NCBI GenBank assembly: GCA_910592205.1
Contig: CAJVPJ010000710.1
Span: forward strand, 1 to 18,645
Source of the DNA: Paraglomus occultum
Lineage: Eukaryota > Glomeromycota > Glomeromycetes > Paraglomerales > Paraglomeraceae
Reading direction: 5' to 3'
DNA: 18,645 nucleotides
Shown: in pieces, positions 11,101 through 18,645 of the stretch
Numbering within the stretch: the first letter of the stretch is position 1
Layout of the letters: each line of letters opens with the position of its first letter
Translations under genes and position numbers: made by a program
Notes under the pieces: model-generated
Databases searched by the model: none
Told to the model about the DNA's origin: nothing
The model's input: the letters and a program-made list of their open reading frames with translations, nothing else

Positions 11101-12960
11101 TGAACAAAAAGTCAAATTACACAAGTAGCAAGAGATTATTAACTTAGCATATTATGCGAGACGTATAGTTATGATTTCTCTTCTGGTTGACTTTTATTGC
11201 ACATTAATAAAGTTTTCATATCCAATCAATTCTTTCAGGTATCTTCTGATAGTATTCAATTCATGCCAACAATATTGTGGAGATGACAAACTTGCTCGCA
11301 TCATGTTCTTTAGTGGCATGCTATATATTACTATACTGTCCTTGCTCCTCAGCAGCTCTATGATATAGTGTATATTAGTAAAAAATAATAATAAAACAAC
11401 AAGTTTTGTGGAGATTTAACTCTATCCAGCAGCAATAAGATTTGTCTGACAATCATATCCTCGATGTAACCGTTTTAAAGATTTCAACTAGCAAGATTGA
11501 TATATGATCGAGATGCGGTGGATATTGTGCATTGTTATATATCAGGAAGATATCATTTGAAAGATAAACACTATTTCTCTTGAATGCGCAGAGCCTTATT
11601 GGCAAACTGTCATGCAGAGCCTCAAAACACAATCGCCTGAATTCCAGTAAGTCAGTCATATCTTCAAACCTCTAAAAGTCAGACAAACGCAGTAGCAGCA
11701 AACGTCCTTACCCAGATCGTGGTTATGCAAAGCATTGCATACTGACAGGCAGTTGACATGTTCGCAGACATTCATCCCACATGGTAATCAGATTCTTTTT
11801 GCAAAATGCTTTTAATCGCGCGTTTCGAAAAGGGTGCGCAAACTTGGAATACAAATATCGTCATACTTTAACGATGATGTTCATTGCACTGATTTAAAGG
11901 CGCAGGCCAGTTTTTATAAAAAGATGGATAAAACAAAGAAGAAGAAAAGAAAGACTTGCCGCACAAGGGTCACGCGCACAGTGATGAATCATTTAATGAA
12001 ACAAGTTGTAAGTCGTATGGAATGCTAAGAGAAGGACAGAGTATAACGCATGGCGATGGTATTATGAGAATTCTTTATGCTTACTATAACAATCACAGCT
12101 CACAATGCATCATTGTTACGGTTTTGGTTGAGTAAAGCGTTTTGTTGCGAACGTCGGATATGGTTTAGTAGTATACGAATTATAAATAGACATTACAAAG
12201 AAATCAAATTGTTGTTCGGATTTAGGGCGCATGTGTTCGGTAACCTGTTACACGGAATGTTGCACTAAAATTGGCTGTGCCTTCCCTCTCAGATATCACA
12301 CTTTGCTAACCGTAATGGTAAATCTATATTTACTAATTGAACACAAAAGCTTAGATCTTTACGGTAATCGATTAGGTTTGCATTTAATCATCCATGTGCT
12401 AACCCATTTTAATCAATCTAGATTCTTATTGCTAAAAATTGACAACAAACCTTTTGCACTTTCCCCTTCTTCCCCCTGTACACATCAACTAATGCTAGTT
12501 GTGCACAACTCTCATCCTCATATCCTCACACTCACACCCCCCCCAACTATACCAAACATTGTAAATTTTTTGGGATGATTTTATTTATTCCGCAAGAGAG
12601 AAAAAACCGCAGTGTTTAAACATAATCATACACGCCTATCTCTTTCCATACAATGAGTCACCGAACCAACCTATTTTTTTTTTACCAATTTTCGTGAACA
12701 AGAAAAGGGATTGCGACCATATCATAATACAAGATGCACAAAACCGTATTATAAAAATTAAATTACAAGCTTCTATACGAATTAAATCTAATACATCAAC
12801 CAATCCCCGGCGAGCAACGCTTCCAGTATGTTACCCCGTCTAGGTAAAGACATGACTGGTTTCACGATAGGTTGATAATGATGGATTTACAATACCTAAT
12901 AATCTCACAGAATCATTTACAAGAAAGAGATATATAATACGTGACCGTCGCCGGGAAAAG
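8172..12960. other. Intergenic region, no supported gene
   Basis: Open frames are at most about 115 codons (12231-12578 plus, ending in a cytosine run) and show no domains. A short Lys-rich frame at 11834-12028 also lacks recognisable features. Visible items are a direct duplication at 9549-9595, a small hairpin CGTCG-CAT-CGACG at 10379-10391, and a C8 run at 12537-12544. No RNA gene was found. Confidence 0.65.
9549..9595. repeat. 11-bp direct repeat CCCTTAATTAT x2
   Basis: Perfect copies at 9549-9559 and 9585-9595, 36 bp apart. Each is preceded by a CTCGAAC motif at a different spacing (9533-9539 and 9579-9585). This looks like a partial local duplication. Confidence 0.6.
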
Positions 12961-12970
12961 AAATTGTAGT

Positions 12971-13029
12971 GAAATAAAAGAAAAGAAAAAGATAGAATAG
13001 AAATTGAAAGAAAAGATAGAAAAAAAGAT
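12971..13029. repeat. Purine-rich tract behind the secreted-protein gene
   Basis: Nearly pure A/G with irregular GATAGAA and GAAAAGA units. In the minus-strand transcript it would be a U/C-rich stretch starting about 30 nt after the stop codon, so it probably lies in or near the 3' untranslated region. I see no clean AATAAA. Confidence 0.6.
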
Positions 13030-13058
13030 CTTGTCGAAAGAAAAGGACATCGAACTTT

Positions 13059-13937
13059 TTATACAATAAAGACACGGATACAGTCATCCTGAGAACCGCG
13101 TTGGGCGACGGGCATGATCACAGGCGTGTGGGCAAAGCTGCTAGACATCGAGCAAATTCTCTTCAGTCCCTTGGTAGCAAGACCGTTGGCAACTGATACT
13201 GACAAGACACCATTTACGGGCGGATTATTCAAACCCTTGAAGAAATCGAATAATTGAGCGTTCGGAGGGTTAGCACCGTCCAATGACTGGATGGTAATGT
13301 GGCTATGACCCTTAATTTGACCTTGCTTGTTCAACTGTTGGGCGAACGAGTAGTATTGGTTATCGGGATTATCAAAGTTACCAAGCTCGATACCGCTCAT
13401 TTTTAAGGATACGGTGAATGGTTGGTTGGCCGGGATTCTTGCACCGTTCTGTGGGCTGACAATAAACGACGAGGGCATATTGGTAACATCGGGGAGTTCT
13501 CCCAACTGAGTGGTGACACAAGTACGACCACCGGGACCAGGAGTTTTGTCTTGCGTTCCATTACCCTTGGTGAGCTTTGACTGGTTGCAGATATTAGGGT
13601 TTGGGGGTCCGGAGAGAGTATTCTGATTAAAGACATTGGGATCGGTGGCGACGGCAGCAGCAGCAGCCTGATTTGATTTTTATAGATGATGATTGTTAGC
13701 TCATTAAACAAAAAAAAAGTATTTCGAATAGATCAAAATCATATGAAACGACAAATCGATTCATCAACTCACTCTCTTGTTCAGTTTCCTGAGAGCCTTG
13801 GTATCCCGCTTAAGTTTTCTTAATCTTTGTCTTTTCTTCTGAAGACTTTCAACTTCAGCAGCTTCGGGCACAGGTGTAGCGAATACAGCAACGCACAACG
13901 TTGCGAGGAGGAAAATCACGGCAAGATTGAATTTCAT
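13059..13937 (-). CDS. Secreted fungal preproprotein of unknown function (two exons)
   Basis: Exons are 13937-13773 (55 codons) and 13667-13059 (202 residues plus TAA), giving 257 residues. Residues 1-20 are a clear signal peptide with a probable cut after AVFA. Residues 21-55 are charged and basic, ending KLNKR, a Kex2-type processing site. The mature part (from 56) starts with five alanines. It has two N-glycosylation sequons (Asn83, Asn91) and four cysteines (82, 105, 227, 251) that could form two disulfides. The conserved core includes GHSHITIQ (175-182), FFKGLN (197-202) and PVAQRGSQDD (241-250). I recognise this core from a widespread fungal secreted family of unknown function, sometimes mislabelled 'ribosomal protein S17'. 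It is not a ribosomal protein. There is no GPI-like tail, so it is probably extracellular or wall-associated. Confidence 0.9.
13668..13772 (-). other. Intron of the secreted-protein gene (105 bp, phase 0)
   Basis: Donor GTGAGT, branch GCTAAC, acceptor AAATCAG. It falls exactly after the Lys-Arg that ends the propeptide, so exon 1 encodes the prepro region and exon 2 the mature protein. Confidence 0.9.
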
Positions 13938-14170
13938 ATCGAATGAAAAAAGGTATGAGTAGAGAAGGGAGAACGAATGTAAATGTAAATGATATTTGGA
14001 CTATGAAATGTAGGTAATGTATTCTCCAGTCAGGACAATTGCACCTGGCAATTCGGACTCGAGCTTGCGGTATGAGATTGGGAAGGAGAAAGGAGGATAG
14101 TTGTTCTGATGAACTAAACGAACTCGGTTTGTTGTGGAAAGACGGGAAGACAGGCAGTCTATATATACCA
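13938..14170 (-). promoter_or_regulatory. Promoter region of the secreted-protein gene
   Basis: On the minus strand, TATATATA (14167-14160) lies about 223 bp upstream of the ATG. A pyrimidine-rich block (about 14098-14079, CCTCCTTTCTCCTTCCC) sits between them, the usual fungal order of TATA then CT tract then start. The implied 5' leader is long, or the real start site uses another element. Confidence 0.5.
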
Positions 14171-15826
14171 ACAGAAACTTACATATTAGGAAAGGGATAT
14201 CACAATAATCACATCAAATTCCGAAACACGGAGAGTTAATTACCGGTTAATTGCTTATAAAGTTGGCTAATTAAACAAATGTCCGTATTTGAGGTCTCAT
14301 TACGCAAACGGTAATTGTGAGTTGGGGGACACCAAATAAGATTTAGTCAGACTTGATGCAGGGTAATAATATAATAGTGAATATAAATGAATTGTCTTAT
14401 CAATGTGCTAATTATGCTGTTGGACGTAGATCATAAAGGTAACACAATAATACCGCCTGCAAGATTAGTAATGAAGGTTCTAAGTGTTGGAGAATACGGT
14501 AGATGTCAGAACATGATATCGACAAAGGCAAATATGTGTCAACTTTATTACGGTCATGGTGATAATGAACACAGCCAATCGACCTTATGGATGGAATAGT
14601 TTCAACGGAAAAGGTTTGTCAATATACACGGGGACAATAATCTGATATGAAGAAAGCGCAAGTTATTATATTCATGACCATATCTAGTAAATACAAACCA
14701 GACAGAAATCAAATACAAACAAGGCAATGACACAGTTTATTATTTGTTACGTTGCACCCACTTGAACAAAGGATCACACACACTAAACACTACGACGTTT
14801 TAATCTAGACATTTCTTAACTCGGCACATCCTTGCCTAATATTTTTTCAATCTTATTACTAATAGATTAGTCTCTTTTTACCTTTACTTGCTTACGTATT
14901 CGAAAAACTGCAACAAAGATCCCAGAGTATAACACGATGGTTGTAATCGAATTATGGTGTGAATAAATTATTCGTACTTGCTGCTTGTAAATAATAATCA
15001 ACGCAGAGCTTTTACTAACAATTTTACATATCAGCATGAGTTCAATTAATATTTGACCGAGGATAATTTGCTAGTGGTCAACGGTATTCCAAATAATATA
15101 AAACTGGCGTTACATTTTTTAAAATTCGTGATTTACCCAAAACGGATTCAAACATTGGAGGGGACCAATGGATGCAACAGTGTGTTCCGACATATAGTTT
15201 CTCCTAAATGACTATATTCTCAAATGAGCATCTAACCAAATGCAGCGAACGAAAAGATGGTTAGCGTTCGCCAAACCTGCAAATCATCATCTACTACTTT
15301 TGCTAATCATTCCATAATAATCTCTTATTGAGTGTTTTAATTACCGAAACCATATGGACAGAGCGATTCACCGAACTTTTTCCCCCTCGATTATTTTCTT
15401 GACATAAAAGCGGCCATATTAACAAGTCGGTCTATTGGTGTCTGTCGGGTCAAGTCGGTAATTTCGTTATCATGATCAAGTGATGTCATTCAAAAAGCTC
15501 GCTTTTTTCTATTTCATGTTTCAAACATCTCCTCGACTATCCTTGCCCTTTAAGATTTTTGTGTCCCATCAAAAACGCCAAGCATTGCTCGTGTCTAAAG
15601 TTTTATTAAACAATGAACAGCGGGGTGATCATTGTATCAAATATATGTATATAAATAATGCACAATATAATAATAGATTATTTTCCCTTTGCTACTAATT
15701 TTAATTCCGCCTTATCCTACCTATCCCTTATGCCAACACTAACAGGGGTAATAATGTAGAATAGCACGATTTGCATATTCTAAACAATTGTGAACTCTTT
15801 CTATTGAAAACCTTATGCTATTTGCA

Positions 15827-15867
15827 GTGTGTGTGTGCGTGTGTGTGAGAAAGAGAGAGAGAGAGAA
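15827..15867. repeat. Compound GT/GA microsatellite
   Basis: A GT tract with one GC interruption (15827-15847) is joined directly to a GA tract (15848-15867). Confidence 0.9.
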
Positions 15868-15940
15868 GGTCTGCATGCAGAGTTTCATCGGATCATTGTC
15901 TGCGGTCACATGAAAATTGTTACGCTAAATTCCACATTTT

Positions 15941-15948
15941 CACGCGTG
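15941..15948. repeat. Palindrome CACGCGTG
   Basis: An 8-bp perfect palindrome around ACGCGT, also flanked by TTCAC (15939-15943) and GTGAA (15949-15953) arms. Confidence 0.5.
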
Positions 15949-16922
15949 GTGAAGGGAGGAGGGTAGAGGAATCCATAGCCCCATCGACAAGGGTATTGAA
16001 ACGTGTTTCATCCATACGGCTAAGTATTAGGCTCAAATTCGTTAGTTCGAAAACTCGTAGATATCGCTATCGATGACGTCCAAGACTACCAGATAGGGAA
16101 TTAGCTATGTATTTGTAAGCATTCTATTTACTTCTTATACATCGATGGCTTCCATTTCGTCATGACGCCCGACTACCTCAACCAATATAAATCAAAGGTT
16201 CAGGAATTAGTAAGTCAATGATCCGAGCGCGATACACGTTGTGTCTGTTAACTCGCATCGAATATTTACGTCGTACGTACTATTCATAGCTTTACCTCGA
16301 ACGCAAACCTGTTAGCAATTAAAACCCCATTTCCCCTTCGTTTTGATGCGGTGTTCTTAAAAATTCAGACTTGTGACAATAAAGCTTCCACCCCACTTCC
16401 CCCCCCCTTTTTTAGATCTGTTCAGCGCACGTAGTAATACATGTTGAAGAGGATATTAAGTAATCTTATCTGATAGATCATCGAAATTAATATTAATACA
16501 AGTCATCACTCACATACACGTTTACGATCGTAAAGATAAAAAAAGCAAAGAATTAACAACTTTCTGTAGCATGTTCCAGCGTTGTAGTCGCACAATTAAC
16601 ACAGCATGCGTCTTTTTATTTTTAGCATCTTGACACATACACCATCTAGAGAGAAACATGTCCATTTTTGCTTTTGGAAAAAATTTTCTGATTATGACTG
16701 CGATCAATGCCAGTTCAATCACATGACGTACAATACATGCTTGCACTCGACAAAGAATTTTTTGTCGAATCTCTGCTCATCATGTCGAGCTTTGATCTTG
16801 CTGTTTTCTTTATTTGCTCTTTATGATTTTCTTTGTCAAAGATTTCTCTATAATTTCGACTAATTATAACAATAGCGCAATTGTCTTACATGGAAACACA
16901 TGCTATGGTAATCACATTGGAC

Positions 16923-16932
16923 TCACGCGTGA
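16923..16932. repeat. Palindrome TCACGCGTGA
   Basis: A 10-bp perfect palindrome with an ACGCGT core, in an intergenic region. Confidence 0.5.
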
Positions 16933-17020
16933 CAATCCGCAGGCATCTGATAGCGTATTTACATCAAAGAAAAGTTTCCCGATTATCAAGATAATACATT
17001 TTATTTACTCAGTTCTCCCG

Positions 17021-17060
17021 ACACACACACACACACGCACACACGCACACACGCACATAC
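17021..17060. repeat. CA microsatellite with CACACG higher-order unit
   Basis: About 16 bp of pure AC followed by three GCACAC-type units. It produces a His/Thr-rich translation that lengthens an otherwise meaningless plus-strand frame. Confidence 0.9.
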
Positions 17061-17800
17061 AGCTTTCCCATTCACGAGCAAAGGAAATGCCAGGAAAATC
17101 TACAACAGTAAATCTACAACAACGAAAGAGTTCTCTTATGTTAGGCAAAAGACTGTCCGATCCCCATCATCCTATTACCACATAGCCGCACTCGGGAGCT
17201 TAAAATGCAGGCTTGTCGAATTCTCATCCAAACTCACTGGTTTATTGTATTCTGCATTTCTACTACAAGCGGGGTTTTACAACCTTGGCCTCATACGATG
17301 ATGCGATCTTGGATGGCAATCTGAAGAACAAGCGCGAGTGGTGAACCATCGTACATGCAAATTTCTATAACAAGATTACTATTAATCTAATGTTTTAATA
17401 GACAATATTACAAGATTCTTTGAAATCGGTAAATCGACTTTGAGACGGTCAATACTAACCCCCAACGCTCTTTTAAATCTCGGGCATTCCCCGATACCTT
17501 TCGGCATTTATAACTATTGGTTTGTTAGGTGAATAAAAAGACCAGAGTGCAACCCTAATGTCTTTTCCCGGGGGAGGCAAAAATAAAAGGCAAGTCCGTT
17601 GATCGTTATAATTTACATTTTAATTAAACTGCAGAACCTTTTTGCTGTTCGAGAAATATATTAACAATGTAACCATCAATTTGCAGACATGCAGATGACA
17701 AACCGAAAAGAATATTACCTTCCCTCAGCTCCCCAGTTTGAGAACGGAATTTCTCAAAAATTTTAAATCTCCGATTTTTGCCAAGACCCGCGTGATATAT

Positions 17801-17816
17801 ATAATAATAATAATTA
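17801..17816. repeat. Short ATA/TAA trinucleotide repeat
   Basis: About four ATA units, ending in TTAA. Confidence 0.8.
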
Positions 17817-18112
17817 ATGATTAACGGATTTTCGGAATTGTCACAGCAAACCATTGCCGGTTTCGTCCCCCCAGTCATTAAATGTGGAGAACGGCCCGGG
17901 TATGTACTACTCGTTTGGAAACTGTCTGGGGGGTGGGGTAATATAATTAATGGCCGGCAATTTCAGGTAGCACATGCTTCTTCATGTTACATGCAAGTCA
18001 TTAATATTAAAAACTTTCGCCTTTGGGCCTTTAATGCTCGATTGAGCAGAGTTCTTTCTTGGATAACCTTTGAGCAAGTTGTATCAATCGATTGCACCCC
18101 GTCTGCTGTTTG

Positions 18113-18130
18113 TTTCACTTTCACTTTCAC
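18113..18130. repeat. TTTCAC x3 tandem hexamer
   Basis: Three perfect units at 18113-18118, 18119-18124 and 18125-18130, just upstream of a TC-rich stretch and a CCAAT motif. Confidence 0.85.
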
Positions 18131-18155
18131 TTACTCTCCCTCTCTCTCTGGTCAA

Positions 18156-18333
18156 CCAATCCGTCTGTGGGGCTCAATCAATTTCATTGCATCATCTGTC
18201 AGGCATCGAAACCTTAGGCGTACCTCTGTAAAAATATCCATCGACAATGCTATGTGGCCATGCCATGCTCTTCAGTCTCTTGTTATAAAAAGAGCTAGGA
18301 TTTCCTCCTTCCCTCTCTCCCCTCCCTCCCTCT
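18156..18333 (+). promoter_or_regulatory. Promoter-like block on the plus strand
   Basis: A CCAAT at 18156-18160 is followed by TATAAAAAG at 18284-18292 and a 33-bp pyrimidine-only tract at 18301-18333. Order and spacing are typical of a fungal RNA polymerase II promoter firing rightward. The ATGs that follow (18389, 18396, 18432) open only short frames within the window. The gene may therefore start with a short first exon, start beyond the window, or be absent. Confidence 0.3.
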
Positions 18334-18555
18334 GAAATTATTTTCTCCAATTTTCCGGTGCAGCCTCCCCAGCCTCCTTTTCACTTGCATGATACATGTT
18401 GTGTGCGTATATATGGATTGCATCGAATAAGATGTCTGTCTCTGCAAACTCGCATGTTTCTGTTCCCTCTCGCATACAAATAATAATGATACCACAGATC
18501 CTCAGTCACACAAGTTTTTTTTTACCGAATTTGGGGGATGGCTAAAGCGGGGGCA

Positions 18556-18567
18556 AATCACGTGATT
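18556..18567. promoter_or_regulatory. 12-bp palindrome AATCACGTGATT (E-box)
   Basis: It contains TCACGTGA, the preferred site of Cbf1-type bHLH factors in fungi. It is flanked by a GC-rich patch (GGGGGATGG, AGCGGGGGC, ATCGGCCGG) unusual for this AT-rich window, and TTGGCCAA lies at 18606-18613. Together these suggest upstream regulatory DNA of a gene to the right; factor identity is inference. Confidence 0.4.
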
Positions 18568-18645
18568 ATGTACCGGAATCGGCCGGAAAATACCAAAACG
18601 ATTATTGGCCAAAAATAATTAAGTCAAAATCAGTTTAAACACATT

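Larger units (their letters stand above)
14171..18110. other. Intergenic region, no supported gene
   Basis: The longest plus-strand frames (16814-17185, driven by a CA repeat, and 17817-18335) have no recognised domain. The region holds compound microsatellites, a C9 run (16399-16407), a CCAAT overlapping TATAAAT (16182-16192, plus) and a GATGACGTCC copy (16072-16081). No RNA gene was seen. Confidence 0.6.

Noticed and set aside
11981-11987. GTGATGA as a C/D snoRNA C box
   Set aside because: No CTGA D box or terminal stem is found within a plausible distance.
13403-13711. Minus-strand 102-codon frame overlapping the secreted-protein gene
   Set aside because: It is an out-of-frame shadow running from the intron into exon 2, with no recognised motif.
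16814-17185. 123-codon plus-strand frame
   Set aside because: Part of it translates the CA microsatellite (THTHTRTHAHTH), and the rest shows no domain.
17551-17558. AACCCTAA as a possible telomerase RNA template
   Set aside because: Only one short match, with no pseudoknot or other telomerase RNA feature evident.
18538-18620. tRNA-like A-box TGGCTAAAGCG
   Set aside because: The D-stem cannot close and no B-box follows, so no cloverleaf forms.

Overview
The window is AT-rich eukaryotic nuclear DNA, most likely from an early-diverging (Mucoromycota-type) filamentous fungus. The reasons are: short spliceosomal introns (69-105 bp) with GT...AG ends and one clear GCTAAC-type branch site; a secreted preproprotein with a Lys-Arg (Kex2-type) junction; an Rxt3-family domain, a fungal co-repressor family; and an AN1 zinc-finger tail of the fungal type. 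The species is not identified, and the phylum is an inference. I see nothing prokaryotic: no operons, CRISPR array, IS element, tRNA or rRNA.

Only three protein genes can be supported, all on the minus strand and separated by gaps of about 5.6-5.8 kb. (1) 48-719 is an intronless gene for two head-to-tail ubiquitins fused to an AN1 zinc-finger protein. Its promoter (841-874) has a TATA box directly behind two CCCCT stress-type elements. (2) 6566-7443 is a four-exon gene for a 218-residue protein joining an N-terminal PB1 domain to a C-terminal Rxt3/LCCL-like domain. I reconstructed it from splice sites and know of no described protein with this architecture. (3) 13059-13937 is a two-exon gene for a 257-residue secreted protein. 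Exon 1 is exactly the signal peptide plus a basic propeptide ending in Lys-Arg, and exon 2 is the conserved mature domain of a fungal secreted family of unknown function.

The gaps (about 720-6565, 7444-13058 and 13938-18645) hold microsatellites, short palindromes and scattered regulatory-type motifs, but no recognisable gene. The most structured non-coding element is at 8096-8171. It has a perfect 10-bp outer inverted repeat enclosing a perfect 7-bp hairpin with a GACGTC core, upstream of the PB1-Rxt3 gene. ACGCGT occurs six times, four of them inside longer palindromes. The right end (18156-18333) looks like a plus-strand fungal promoter (CCAAT, TATAAAAAG, pyrimidine tract) for a gene that may start beyond the window.

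The three genes are not an obvious pathway. They touch ubiquitin supply and stress proteostasis, chromatin or scaffold regulation, and the cell surface or secretome. The main candidates for something new are the PB1-Rxt3/LCCL fusion, the di-ubiquitin-AN1 fusion with its strongly diverged ubiquitin repeats, and the structured element at 8096-8171.
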